Virus record (IMG/VR): IMGVR_UViG_3300044833_000094
Span: 1-44,776 of that record
DNA: 44,776 bases
Source: a virus
Strand: one strand, 5' to 3'
The position numbers and the translations under genes were made by a program. This document shows, piece after piece, positions 22,013-30,898 of the stretch. The notes below the pieces were generated by a model. It had not been told where the DNA came from. It made no database searches and saw nothing but the letters and a program-made list of their open reading frames with translations. Each line of letters opens with the position of its first letter. The first letter of the stretch is position 1.

Positions 22013-22975
22013 GGTTACGCCCCGCCGGGGAGTACTACACAGACTCCCTCACTACAGCATCAGGCAACGGTCTATTACGACCGAACCGCCCTTACGCAGC
22101 TCATGGCGAAGTTCTATTTCGCGCAGTGCTGCAATGACCGTCCCATGCCCCTCAACTCGGGCAAAACGATTCAGTTCTACCGTATCGGCCTGCCTAGCTT
22201 CAACACGGCACCCGCTGCGGAAGGATTCATTCCGTCACCGGTACCGGAAGCCTCGACCACGATTCGCGCCACCGTCGAAGAGTATGGCGACTTCATGTCG
22301 ACTTCTACACTGCTCAAGGAGACGGACATCTCCGATGTGCAGACGCGCATGGTGGAAGAGCTTAGCTATCGCGGTGCGGGTTCGGTCGACACCATCATCC
22401 GGCAGGAGATCGACAGCAACACGTCAGCTCTCTTCCCGACCGCCGGCAACAACATCAGCGCAATCGACTTCCGGGCACAGAATGCACGGCTCCGCGGCAT
22501 AAACGCGCGGCCGTTCCCGGATGGCTACCTGCGTGGAGTGATTCACCCGTTCATCACCTACGACCTGACCGTGGACAACACGGCCGGCGGCTTCATCGAC
22601 TTGATGAAGTACACGCAGGGTCCGGCGGTGCTGAAGGGCGAAGTGATGAATGGCGAAGTCGGCATGGTCGGCGGCGTCCGCCTCATGGAGTCCACCAACG
22701 TATCGGTCACCGGCACGGCACCATCCCAGCTCTACAACACCTACATCTTCGCGAATGAAGCGGTAGGGATTGTGGATCTGGCCGGCAAGGGACCGAGTCG
22801 GATTACCGATCCGAGCAATGAGCGCTTCCGGGTCAACATCGTTCCCGGCGGCCCTGGCGGATGGGATCCGACTGGAACCATCGGTGGCTTCGTGAGTTAC
22901 CGCTACGTCTTCGCAGCCAAGACACTCGACTCCAACCGTATCCGCATCATTCAAGCGGACGCCTCGCTGGTCTAA
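22010..22975 (+). CDS. Major capsid protein (N4-gp56-like)
   Basis: 321 residues. Features are TQLMAKFYFAQCCNDRPMPL, the GKTIQFYRIGLPSF strand, YGDFMSTSTLLKETD, GYLRGVIHPFITYDL and a late GGFVSYRYVFAAKTLD. These match the N4-gp56/P22 coat-type HK97-fold family. It builds the icosahedral shell on the scaffold. Strong GGAGAG site, likely an own promoter and a structured leader, as expected for the most abundant virion protein. Confidence 0.82.
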   Translation: MGYAPPGSTTQTPSLQHQATVYYDRTALTQLMAKFYFAQCCNDRPMPLNSGKTIQFYRIGLPSFNTAPAAEGFIPSPVPEASTTIRATVEEYGDFMSTSTLLKETDISDVQTRMVEELSYRGAGSVDTIIRQEIDSNTSALFPTAGNNISAIDFRAQNARLRGINARPFPDGYLRGVIHPFITYDLTVDNTAGGFIDLMKYTQGPAVLKGEVMNGEVGMVGGVRLMESTNVSVTGTAPSQLYNTYIFANEAVGIVDLAGKGPSRITDPSNERFRVNIVPGGPGGWDPTGTIGGFVSYRYVFAAKTLDSNRIRIIQADASLV

Positions 22976-22990
22976 GGAAAGGAGCAGACT

Positions 22991-23575
22991 ATGCCGAACG
23001 TGAATCACATCTACGGCTCGAAGCTGGCCGCTCCTCTGGCCAACCCGACTGCCGCATCCGTCTTCCTCACGCAGGACTCAGTGACTGCGAATGCGCAGGC
23101 TTCGAGTGTTCCGCTCAAGGCTTCGGTGGTCTATCTTCCCGAAACGGAAGTGGACAACTTCAACGTGGGCACGAACACCAAATGGCCTCTCCAGGCACAG
23201 CAGTGGAGCTTGCGGCTTGCCGGTAGGGTCTCTGCTGGCACCTCCGGAACCTTCGGGATCGCGGTGCAGATTGGTAGCTCCACGACCACGGGAAACAACA
23301 CCACTCTATTCACGGCAACTGCGCAGACTTACAACCTGCTCGGAGACTACATCGTGGACATGACTCTGGTGTATGACCCGACGTCCAAGCTCCTGAGCGG
23401 TTCCGCATCGAGCTCTGGTGGCAGCACGAACACGCTCCAGTCTCTGACGGCTCTGACTGCACAGACGGTAGATTTGAGCCTCGGCAAGCAGCCTTTGTGC
23501 GCAACCGGTATCTTCGGAACCTCAAATGCCAGCAACGTGGCATTTTTGGATGAGTTCGCGCTGGGGGTTCTGTAA
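22991..23575 (+). CDS. Capsid-associated beta-sandwich protein, 194 aa
   Basis: A short N-terminal arm (MPNVNHIYGSKLAAPLANP) is followed by a lectin-like beta sandwich: WPLQAQQWSLRLAGRVSAGT, GTFGIAVQIGSSTTTGNNTT, LLGDYIVDMTLVYDPTSKLL. AAGGAG ribosome site upstream. Its place directly after the coat gene suggests a decoration or stabilising protein. Confidence 0.6.
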   Translation: MPNVNHIYGSKLAAPLANPTAASVFLTQDSVTANAQASSVPLKASVVYLPETEVDNFNVGTNTKWPLQAQQWSLRLAGRVSAGTSGTFGIAVQIGSSTTTGNNTTLFTATAQTYNLLGDYIVDMTLVYDPTSKLLSGSASSSGGSTNTLQSLTALTAQTVDLSLGKQPLCATGIFGTSNASNVAFLDEFALGVL

Positions 23576-24028
23576 ATGCCAGCCTCCCTGACCGGACCTC
23601 GCATCCTCAATCCGCTGTCGGCTACCGCAGCGACAACCGCAACCCTGACCGGCAACTCTTTCCAGTTGCAGGTTGCGGATGCATACAACTTCATCCTCGA
23701 CGTGGGCGCTGCTACGGGCACCACGCCGACGCTGGATGTGGCATTTCAGCACTCCCCCAACAACGGCGTGACCTGGTACACCTTCGCGAAGTTTGCTCAG
23801 GTCACCGCCGCTGGTCAGCGCTCCCTGGTGTTCACTCCGCAGGTATCCGTCAATCAGGCGGCATCCGAAGGAGCGATCATCACCACGGGCGCCGCGGTGG
23901 CACTGAATGCTCCGGTGGTCTACAGCAACGTTCGCATCCTAGCGACAGTCGGGGGAACCACTCCTTCTTTCGCCACCATCAATGTCTGGATCGTCTGCCA
24001 GGCGACGGCGGGCTCGTACCTGTCGTAG
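23576..24028 (+). CDS. Second capsid-associated beta protein, 150 aa
   Basis: MPASLTGPRILNPLSATAAT... is all beta (VADAYNFILDVGAATGTTPT, TPTLDVAFQHSPNNGVTWYT) and ends in a strand-rich IRI-like region. Starts immediately after the preceding stop and is followed by a terminator. Likely a decoration or head-fibre protein made in large amounts with the coat protein. Confidence 0.6.
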   Translation: MPASLTGPRILNPLSATAATTATLTGNSFQLQVADAYNFILDVGAATGTTPTLDVAFQHSPNNGVTWYTFAKFAQVTAAGQRSLVFTPQVSVNQAASEGAIITTGAAVALNAPVVYSNVRILATVGGTTPSFATINVWIVCQATAGSYLS

Positions 24029-24048
24029 TTCTCTCTGCTGTCTATCTT

Positions 24049-24081
24049 GCGGAGGCCGTTTATCGGTCTCCGCTTTTCTTT
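24049..24081 (+). terminator. Rho-independent terminator after the head genes
   Basis: GCGGAG-GCCGTTTATCGGT-CTCCGC with an inner CCG/CGG pairing, followed by TTTTCTTT. It lies between the last capsid-associated gene and the gene at 24091 and should limit high-level head transcription. Confidence 0.8.
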
Positions 24082-24090
24082 GGAGGATCC

Positions 24091-24360
24091 ATGCCGTTTG
24101 ACTTTGAGCACGACAACGTCTGTCCGAATAGAGAGGCGAAGGAGAGCGCTTTCCGCGAGGAACAGAGGCGTGCGGAGATCGCGGAGAAGTCCTTCGTTGA
24201 AGCCATCTCTCCGGTGTCTTGCGCTCATTGCGGACAGTCAAGCATGCGCTTCTTCGAAAATGCCCATGTGGACGATCCCTGCCTCATCGTCCGGTGGCGT
24301 TGCTTGGAATGCGGTCTCCAGCTTAGCGAACTAGATCCGAGGGTCACATGCTCGGCCTAG
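24091..24360 (+). CDS. Zinc-ribbon protein, 89 aa
   Basis: Helical charged N-terminus (REAKESAFREEQRRAEIAE) followed by a zinc ribbon with SCAHCGQS and RCLECGLQL knuckles. TTTGGAGG ribosome site. Overlaps the next gene by 13 nt. Function unknown; one of several small zinc proteins among the structural genes. Confidence 0.65.
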   Translation: MPFDFEHDNVCPNREAKESAFREEQRRAEIAEKSFVEAISPVSCAHCGQSSMRFFENAHVDDPCLIVRWRCLECGLQLSELDPRVTCSA

Positions 24361-24911
24361 ACGAAGAGAAACAGAAGCAGCACGCCGCGGAAGATAAGCA
24401 GGAAGCCCAGCAGGAGCGGCAGCAGGCCATTTCTGCCGAGGTGACCGAGAAGCGCGAGCATGCCATTGCTGCGGATGGTGACCGTCCGACCACAGAGATG
24501 CAGGCGCAGATGGGCCGGATGATGCGCGGTGAGGATGTCCGGGCGAAGTTACGCAAGCTAAATAGTAATTTCCATTTCGAGGTGTCCAAGGCAGAGCCAT
24601 CGCGGACAGGGATCTATCTCCGCTATGGCGTTTCGAACATGGACACACCTTCGCACAAGGGTCTGCGTTTCCTGATGGGGATGGAACGGGAGATATGCCC
24701 CGAGTTCAGCGTGCGCTTCACCAAGGAAGAGAAGTACTGGGATGAGCACAAAGAATGTGAAGCAACGCGATCGGTATTCGCAGGAGAGATGCGCGGCTGG
24801 AGAACGGTTTTGGCGAGGCTGATTCAGCAGGGGCATGTGGGCTATGCCGAGGCGATCAAAGAGTTTGGCGATTCCAGCAGGTCAAAGAACTGGCACACCT
24901 TGATTCATTAA
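24348..24911 (+). CDS. Hypothetical helical protein, 187 aa
   Basis: The N-terminal ~60 residues are a charged, Gln/Glu-rich helix (EEKQKQHAAEDKQEAQQERQ). A compact C-terminal domain (KGLRFLMGMEREICPEFSVR, GEMRGWRTVLARLIQQ) follows. Possibly a head-tail or minor virion protein by position. No family recognised. Confidence 0.55.
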   Translation: MLGLDEEKQKQHAAEDKQEAQQERQQAISAEVTEKREHAIAADGDRPTTEMQAQMGRMMRGEDVRAKLRKLNSNFHFEVSKAEPSRTGIYLRYGVSNMDTPSHKGLRFLMGMEREICPEFSVRFTKEEKYWDEHKECEATRSVFAGEMRGWRTVLARLIQQGHVGYAEAIKEFGDSSRSKNWHTLIH

Positions 24912-24920
24912 GGAGAGCAG

Positions 24921-25439
24921 ATGAGCGAAGAGATGGAAGTTCCAGAGACACCGAAGCGCAAGGGCGGCCGGCCGCGTGGTCCAGCGAAGAAAGCTGAGCC
25001 ATCGGGCATGACGCCGGAGCAGGTCACCGCGATGATGACCACGCTGGTTACGGAGATGAAGAAGCCCTCCGAACTCGAGCAGAAGAAGCTCGAGGACGAG
25101 CAGAGACGCCGGGTGGTCTCCGCCAAAGCGAGAGCGGAAGAGTCCCGCCGGACTGCGGAAGAGAAGCGCCAGCAGATCGCAGCGTGCAAGCATCAGCGTC
25201 CGGATGAACGTCACACCTTCGTCGGCCAGGTCTGCTCGGATGGATTCATTCGTGGGACATGCGTTCGCTGTCCTTACGAGTTTGGGCCGATTAAGGCGAC
25301 GGAGGAGCAGACGAAGAGCGGGGTGAACCTGAATCTTCTGCCCGACCTGACCGCGGCGAAGCTGGATGCATGGACCAGCGCGACGATGATCAAGCATCCC
25401 GAAGCGACCCACTCCCAGCCTTCCTGGAAGATCGCCTAA
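24921..25439 (+). CDS. Protein with AT-hook-like basic head and Cys knuckles, 172 aa
   Basis: The N-terminus RKGGRPRGPAKKAEP resembles an AT-hook (GRPRGP). A long charged helix (ELEQKKLEDEQRRRVVSAKA) precedes a Cys cluster (VCSDGFIRGTCVRCPYEF). It could bind DNA or a nucleic-acid-containing assembly intermediate. AGGAGAG ribosome site. No family recognised. Confidence 0.55.
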   Translation: MSEEMEVPETPKRKGGRPRGPAKKAEPSGMTPEQVTAMMTTLVTEMKKPSELEQKKLEDEQRRRVVSAKARAEESRRTAEEKRQQIAACKHQRPDERHTFVGQVCSDGFIRGTCVRCPYEFGPIKATEEQTKSGVNLNLLPDLTAAKLDAWTSATMIKHPEATHSQPSWKIA

Positions 25440-26204
25440 ATGTCCGGCCTAGGGTCGCAGGCGTCCACCTTTACCTGGTCGCGCATATTCGAGATGGCGC
25501 GCGTGACGGGAGATAAGCGCGGGCAGTTCGGTAACGCGGACGTGGATATCGTCCAGATGATCTCCACGGCGATGTACCGCTTCTTCCCGTGGAGGTTCAC
25601 CCTGGTCAATACACCGGTGACCACGCCTGCGACTATCCCGATGGTCGATGGGGTACAGGACTATGCGGCGCCTACCGATCTATATCGGCTGACCCGTGGA
25701 GCGGTATGGCAGACCGACATCACGCCGAATCAGAACATTGACTATGACGTAGTGAAGACACAGACGGTAAGCCTGAATCCGAGGAGCTACAGCAATATCC
25801 AGTCCATCTCGTATGAACCGGACCTGAAGATGATCCGGCTCGAGTCTGCTATTTCGGCTCCGGCTCCATCGATATTCGAAATGAGATTGCAGTATCAACC
25901 GTTTCTTGACCCGGTGCTGAGCCTGGATCAGGTGCCGTGGTTCCCTGATGAGTATGTGCAGGTGGCTCATGACGGGATTCTCTACAAGCTCTGGGGTCTG
26001 GATGAAGATCCGCGAGCCGGAACGGTCTCTTACTCGACGGATGGGCTGATGTCCTACAGCGGGCAGCTCGCCGTGTTTATGGGCGGGATGAAGGCTATGG
26101 CGATGGATGAGGATGCGGGAGCGATCGACACCATGTTTCCTGCGGACCCGATTGGCATTTGGAATACAAATCAGGGATACAGCTATGTCTGGGGTGCCTT
26201 TTGA
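25440..26204 (+). CDS. Head-tail connector / tail tubular A-like protein, 254 aa
   Basis: Residues ~10-90 (IVQMISTAMYRFFPWRFTLV, GVQDYAAPTDLYRLTRG) and ~150-200 (PDEYVQVAHDGILYKLWGLD) follow the layout of gp4/tail-tubular-A-type adaptors of short-tailed phages. Those proteins sit under the portal. Position between head and tail genes agrees. The stop overlaps the start of the tail-fibre gene. Confidence 0.62.
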   Translation: MSGLGSQASTFTWSRIFEMARVTGDKRGQFGNADVDIVQMISTAMYRFFPWRFTLVNTPVTTPATIPMVDGVQDYAAPTDLYRLTRGAVWQTDITPNQNIDYDVVKTQTVSLNPRSYSNIQSISYEPDLKMIRLESAISAPAPSIFEMRLQYQPFLDPVLSLDQVPWFPDEYVQVAHDGILYKLWGLDEDPRAGTVSYSTDGLMSYSGQLAVFMGGMKAMAMDEDAGAIDTMFPADPIGIWNTNQGYSYVWGAF

Positions 26205-27364
26205 GGCATTGGCTGCTGGGCTGTCTCTTGGCGTGCTCTGCTGCTGGCTACGCGCAAAATTCTACCGTTACCGTAAACCTAAAGCAGCTCGGTGGCGGCG
26301 CGTCCCAACCTACCGGGGCGAGCGTGCGGGTGGATCTGCAGAACTGCGGAAGCCCAAGAGTCCCTGGCACTGGGAACATTGGTGAGAAGTCACGGACCTT
26401 CTTCCCGACCACTGGCGGAGTGGTTACGGTCACGCTCTATAGCAACTCGATTCTCGATTGCGGCCAGGGCGTTTTAATCAACCCGCTGAGCTTCTACACC
26501 TTCAACCTGGTATCTAACGGCCAGGTGACCTCCCTCGGAAGCTACAAGGTGCCCTCGGGATCATCGACGCTGGACACGCTGACACCGATCAACTCAGTAC
26601 CGATCGTCAACACTCCTACCGGGGATAGCACGTATCTGCGACTGGATCTGGGCAACTGGGGCAACCTGGTGCAGCCGGTTCCGTCCTTGAGTTCAACGGG
26701 GAGAATCAACAGCAATACTGGCTATCAGTTGAACAGTGCAGCGCCGAATAATCACGTCCTCTGCGGCAACGGCACCAACTATGTGGACGCAACAACCTGC
26801 GGCGTCAATACTGGGGTGACGAGCTTCAACACGCGGACCGGGGGAGTGACGCTGACCAGTGGAGACGTCACCACGGCTCTCGGATTCACACCGCCTTCGA
26901 TAACAGGTACGGGCGCCACCGGAACGTGGAATATCAGCATCACTGGCAATGCCGCTACAGCAACTACGGCAACGACAGCCACGGCTCTCGCAGGAACTCC
27001 GACGCAATGCTCTTCCGGCTACGCCACGGGTATAGCAGCGAATGGCAATGCCAACTGCGCGGGATCATCCTCAATCATTGAGAGCTTCAATGTGGCTGGC
27101 TGCTCTGCCCCCGCTAGTACAGACAGTCAGTGCAATGGAACTATCACGCTCGCGACCGCGATGCCGGATACAAATTACACGCCCACGCTGACGGTCAATG
27201 CGACAGGCTTCCTTCCCGTTGGAGGTGGTGGGCCTGGACCGTACTTATCTATTCAGGTGGCTGGTGCTTTAACCACGACCACGATTCCCTACAACATATC
27301 GTGCACTTTCGGGTGCGGTATCAGCACCGCGGCGACTATCTATGTGCTTGCGAAGCACAACTGA
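26201..27364 (+). CDS. Tail-fibre-like protein with predicted signal peptide
   Basis: Start taken as TTG 26201, overlapping the previous stop (TTGA); a TTG at 26159 only adds residues upstream. The N-terminus RHWLLGCLLACSAAGYAQ|NST has the basic n-region, hydrophobic core and A-x-A-like end of a Sec signal. The mature part has tail-fibre hallmarks: GVTSFNTRTGGVTLTSGDVT, ALGFTPPSI and a WNISITGNAATATTATTAT repeat. Several Cys (NCG, DCG, TQC, NCA, GCS) could form disulfides after export. A fibre with a cleavable-looking leader is unexpected. Confidence 0.68.
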   Translation: MRHWLLGCLLACSAAGYAQNSTVTVNLKQLGGGASQPTGASVRVDLQNCGSPRVPGTGNIGEKSRTFFPTTGGVVTVTLYSNSILDCGQGVLINPLSFYTFNLVSNGQVTSLGSYKVPSGSSTLDTLTPINSVPIVNTPTGDSTYLRLDLGNWGNLVQPVPSLSSTGRINSNTGYQLNSAAPNNHVLCGNGTNYVDATTCGVNTGVTSFNTRTGGVTLTSGDVTTALGFTPPSITGTGATGTWNISITGNAATATTATTATALAGTPTQCSSGYATGIAANGNANCAGSSSIIESFNVAGCSAPASTDSQCNGTITLATAMPDTNYTPTLTVNATGFLPVGGGGPGPYLSIQVAGALTTTTIPYNISCTFGCGISTAATIYVLAKHN

Positions 27365-27372
27365 GGAGCCTT

Positions 27373-27531
27373 ATGCCGATCGTTGACATGCTTTACCTTC
27401 GCTGTGGCCACCACAGGGACGTGCACGAGAAAGATTCGGATAAGTTGATCAAGTGCCCCGACGACCGATACAGGGGTGGAATCCTGAAGAAGTGCGACGA
27501 CTGCGCAGGTAACACTGAGGAATCCCGATAG
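27373..27531 (+). CDS. Cys/His microprotein, 52 aa
   Basis: MPIVDMLYLRCGHHRDVHEK... with CGHH, KCPD and CDDC: four Cys and several His in 45 residues, consistent with one zinc site. TGAGGAG upstream. Ends directly before the tail gene at 27532. Function unknown. Confidence 0.58.
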   Translation: MPIVDMLYLRCGHHRDVHEKDSDKLIKCPDDRYRGGILKKCDDCAGNTEESR

Positions 27532-29835
27532 ATGGGCACACGCCAACTGCAGTACTCGGGCATCGATCGACCGATCCTTCCGTACAAGTCGTATACCTCG
27601 GTGATCGATACCTCTGCCCACTTTGTGCCGGGAAGTCAGAATGCTCTGATCCTGTCCGATGGAATGCTCAGAAAGCGCCCGGGATTCAACTTCCGCCTTC
27701 TCCGCAGTGCGGTATCCAATGGGACGATCAAGCGGATTAAGACGTGGGAGAGGTGGGATGGAACCTTCTTCCTCATCCAGTCGACGACAGACGGTACTAA
27801 CAGCTACGTCTTCAAAACAAAATGGGGCACGGATCTTGATCCCGTCCTGATCCATACCAGCGCAGGCAATCCGCAGCCATTCGACTTCGTTGTCAGCCGC
27901 AACCTGCTCTTCTTCGGTAACGGCGTGGAGATGTTGAAGTATGACGGAACCACGGTCACCAAATGGGGGACTAACCCTCCAGCGTCGGCGCCCACGTTGG
28001 CCTTCACCGGTGCCACCGGAGCTACCGCGTTTTCCACGCTCGGGGCAGTCGTCGCCAGCATCATTGTTACGAATGCCGGATCCGGCTATGTCTCTGCCCC
28101 TACCGTTACGCTCACTGGGGGCGGCGGCTCTGGCGCTACAGCGAGTGCTAGCCTATCTGGCTCATCGATCACGATCACGCTGACGGCTCCGGGATCAGGA
28201 TATGTCTCTCCTCCGACCGTTGTGATTGGAGCTCCTCCTGTAGGCGGAACACAGGCCGCAGCTACAGCAACGCTCGCACCTTCCGGTGTCGCTACCGTGA
28301 CCGTCACGAACGGCGGGTCCGGCTACAACCCGGCCAGCCCTCCGCTGATTACCTTCTCCGGCGGTGGCGGGGCAGGAGCTTCAGCAACGGCTGTCGTCTC
28401 AGGTACGGCAGTGACCAGCATCACCATCACCAGCCCTGGCACTGGATATACTTCGGCGCCAACGGTGCAGATCAATGGCGGAGGTATCTCGGCCTTCACC
28501 GGGTATTTCTATGGATATACCTACGTGACGCAGTATGGGCATGAGTCGAACATGAGTCCGCTCAGCCTGTCATCGGGGATCTTCACCGGGCAAATCGTAA
28601 CCACAAGCTATGTGGCTTCGACTGACGCGCAGGTGAATGGGATCAACATTTACCGCACAACGGATGGAGGAAGTCAGGCGCCAGACGTGATGCAACTGGT
28701 AAATGCTTCGCCTCTGGCGAATACCAGCGGGACGTACAGCGATGACATCGCAGACATCAATCTGCAATTGCAGGTTGGGCCGGCACTGCTGAGAAACAGC
28801 CCGCCGACTCCCTGTATGGGATTCGTCTTCTGGAACAACCGCATCTGGGGCTTTGCTGGTGGAACAACATACTTCTCTGGTGCGGAAGAGATTGCCAACG
28901 GGGTAGCGGAAGAGGCTTGGCCGGCAGGACAGGATGGAAACTTCGACCAATGGCCCGAGCGGGTAATGGGATTAGGAGAGACGCCCAATCAACTCGGCAT
29001 CGGACTTACCTCGCAGTTCTGGCAGAAGACCGGAGACACGCTCGATACCTTTCGCACCGGACTCCTATTGAAGCAGCGCGGCGTGCGGGGCATCACGGCA
29101 ATCCAGTCGATTGGCAGCGACGTGGTATGGCAGGATCGATCGCGCCAACTGTGGACGGGAAGCGGCGGGGAAATCGGCATCCCCATTCGCCCTGACCTGG
29201 CAACGGTCGATCCAACGCAGTCGTATGTCGGGATGCATGTGCAGGACAGCTTCAACTGGATTTATTGCTTCGACCCTGCAAATACAAAACTCTATCTATT
29301 CGACCTGGATATGGATGTGTGGAACGTCCCCTGGACTGTCCAGAATGCATGCTGCATCGCTTCCGGAGAGCTTACTCCTGGAGTGGTCCAGCTCTTCATG
29401 GGCTTCACTGATGGGTTTATCTGTGCCATGAATGCCGATGCTCCCGGGTATCTGGACGATAACCAGCAGTACTCGGAGCAGTTGGTCACCAACCTAACCT
29501 CCTGTTCGACCGGTGCGGATGCGACCAACCGCAACCGGCAGGAAGTGGGAACGCCCAAGCAGACAGAGTTCGAGACGGGCCCGAGGCTGCTGGATTCCAT
29601 CTCTCTGCTGATCGATGAAGATCCGACCTACGTCAACGCCAACTGGAGAGATCAGCTTGCCGGATCGACAGACCCTTCCTATCAGGTTCCTGGAACGGCT
29701 CTGGTGAAGAAGGTTTATCGAGCGACGCGCGATATGCAATCTGCCAACCGGGCGGCGATGAAGTTTGGATTCAATGCAAGCCAGACACCGTGGACAGTGT
29801 TTTCCATGGCTCTGGCTTGGCAGGTGGACATATGA
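27532..29835 (+). CDS. Tail hub/stabiliser (P22 gp10-like) with inserted GSGY repeats
   Basis: 767 residues. The framework (FVPGSQNALILSDGMLRKRP, FFLIQSTTDGTNSY, WNNRIWGFAGGTTYFSGAEE, LTSQFWQKTGDTLDTFRTGL, a C-terminal RAAMKFGFNASQTPW) resembles the beta-propeller-like hub proteins of short-tailed phages. Residues ~173-320 interrupt it with four copies of a ~40-residue Gly/Thr/Ala beta repeat marked by G(S/T)GY (183, 221, 262, 303) and (S)xPTV. A following FnIII-like part contains YGYTYVTQYGHESNMSP. The insertion is probably a surface domain. Confidence 0.7.
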   Translation: MGTRQLQYSGIDRPILPYKSYTSVIDTSAHFVPGSQNALILSDGMLRKRPGFNFRLLRSAVSNGTIKRIKTWERWDGTFFLIQSTTDGTNSYVFKTKWGTDLDPVLIHTSAGNPQPFDFVVSRNLLFFGNGVEMLKYDGTTVTKWGTNPPASAPTLAFTGATGATAFSTLGAVVASIIVTNAGSGYVSAPTVTLTGGGGSGATASASLSGSSITITLTAPGSGYVSPPTVVIGAPPVGGTQAAATATLAPSGVATVTVTNGGSGYNPASPPLITFSGGGGAGASATAVVSGTAVTSITITSPGTGYTSAPTVQINGGGISAFTGYFYGYTYVTQYGHESNMSPLSLSSGIFTGQIVTTSYVASTDAQVNGINIYRTTDGGSQAPDVMQLVNASPLANTSGTYSDDIADINLQLQVGPALLRNSPPTPCMGFVFWNNRIWGFAGGTTYFSGAEEIANGVAEEAWPAGQDGNFDQWPERVMGLGETPNQLGIGLTSQFWQKTGDTLDTFRTGLLLKQRGVRGITAIQSIGSDVVWQDRSRQLWTGSGGEIGIPIRPDLATVDPTQSYVGMHVQDSFNWIYCFDPANTKLYLFDLDMDVWNVPWTVQNACCIASGELTPGVVQLFMGFTDGFICAMNADAPGYLDDNQQYSEQLVTNLTSCSTGADATNRNRQEVGTPKQTEFETGPRLLDSISLLIDEDPTYVNANWRDQLAGSTDPSYQVPGTALVKKVYRATRDMQSANRAAMKFGFNASQTPWTVFSMALAWQVDI

Positions 29836-30476
29836 ACCTGAGCGCGTGGGCAGTAAGCAACAGCGACGTGACGAGCAGACTACGCAGGCTTGAGGGGTCG
29901 TATCCGAAGCAAAAGAGCGCCACGCCGGTATTTTCCAAGTCGAAGTTCGTGCTTCCCTCGAGTACGGCCGTGACCCCTACCGGGCAGATCAATCCTCTCT
30001 CTGCAGTTCAGGCGAAAGGCAATCTGTCTCCCTTCGTGCTCTCTGGATCGTTGGGCTTTATCGCCTCTTCGACCAGCATCACGGTGTTCTGGGATGGGAC
30101 CAACTCGAGTGTGCCGATTGTCGTCAAGCGGGCGGATAAGACGAGTTTCACAGTGCCCAAGGGTGCACAGACGATCGGAAATTTACAACCGGGGACGCAG
30201 TACCTCTTCTCCGTCTACTGGAACGTGAACAACACCAGCGGCCTGAGCTTCGGCCCTGGGGATGTTGGAAGTCCTCGCATTGCGGTCAGTCCAGGGGCTT
30301 CGCAGGCGACGACCAATGCTGCGTTGCAGGCGCAGCAGACCTACAACGCAGAGCCTATCTATGCGGGATTGGTGGCGTTCAGCACCACTGCATCGGGTCA
30401 GTCGTCCGGAGCAGGAAAGACACCATCCGGCATTCCATTCTCGCCGGTTCGGGTGCGGGGGTTCAACGCGCAATGA
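29832..30476 (+). CDS. Putative minor tail/virion protein, 214 aa
   Basis: ATG overlaps the previous stop (ATGA). An N-terminal helical part (DVTSRLRRLEGSYPKQK) leads to an FnIII-like beta domain (SSTSITVFWDGTNSSVPIVV, NLQPGTQYLFSVYWNVNNTS) and a Gln/Ala-rich tail. Likely an accessory of the tail hub. No family recognised. Confidence 0.58.
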   Translation: MNLSAWAVSNSDVTSRLRRLEGSYPKQKSATPVFSKSKFVLPSSTAVTPTGQINPLSAVQAKGNLSPFVLSGSLGFIASSTSITVFWDGTNSSVPIVVKRADKTSFTVPKGAQTIGNLQPGTQYLFSVYWNVNNTSGLSFGPGDVGSPRIAVSPGASQATTNAALQAQQTYNAEPIYAGLVAFSTTASGQSSGAGKTPSGIPFSPVRVRGFNAQ

Positions 30477-30898
30477 GACGCCGCTGCTCCATCCGCAAGA
30501 TCAAACCCAACCTGAGTGAGCCGCAGCTTTTCCTGGAATGGATTGCGGCGAATCGGGAGAAGAACGACCTGGACGAAGCGATGCTGTCCTATCCGTCTAC
30601 TGAAGTGCTGGTGGCTGATGGGAAGGACGGCCGCTATCCCCACGTCATGATGCCGGTGCATCCGGTGTTCGTGATGGACTCACTCGCTCCCAATCCAGCA
30701 GCAACTGCGGGGCAGATTGCACTCGCTCTGCGAAAGATGACGGACATTGTGGAGTGGGAGAGCCGAAAGCTTGGCTATGGAGAGATTTGGTTTGTCGCTT
30801 CGGAGCCATCGATCGCCAGGTTTGCCGAGGAGCAGGACAGCTTCGTAGAAGTGAAATCGCGAGTCTTCAAGATGAAAATTGATGAGGGGGTGATCTAG
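30473..30898 (+). CDS. GNAT-fold-like protein in the tail operon, 141 aa
   Basis: PQLFLEWIAANREKND and ALRKMTDIVEWESRKLGYGE, followed by IWFVASEPSIARFAEEQDSF and VFKMKI, give the order of strands and helices of an acyl-CoA N-acyltransferase, though a clear acetyl-CoA loop is not seen. It may acetylate or only use the fold structurally. ATGA overlap with the preceding gene. Confidence 0.45.
   Translation: MRRRCSIRKIKPNLSEPQLFLEWIAANREKNDLDEAMLSYPSTEVLVADGKDGRYPHVMMPVHPVFVMDSLAPNPAATAGQIALALRKMTDIVEWESRKLGYGEIWFVASEPSIARFAEEQDSFVEVKSRVFKMKIDEGVI

Noticed and set aside
22424-23008. 194-aa minus-strand frame inside the major capsid gene
   Set aside because: Antisense shadow of a highly supported capsid frame.
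26107-26385. 92-aa plus frame MSGVPFEALAAG... overlapping the tail-fibre start
   Set aside because: The alternative frame lacks continuation and the in-frame signal peptide plus tail-fibre motifs favour the 26201 gene.
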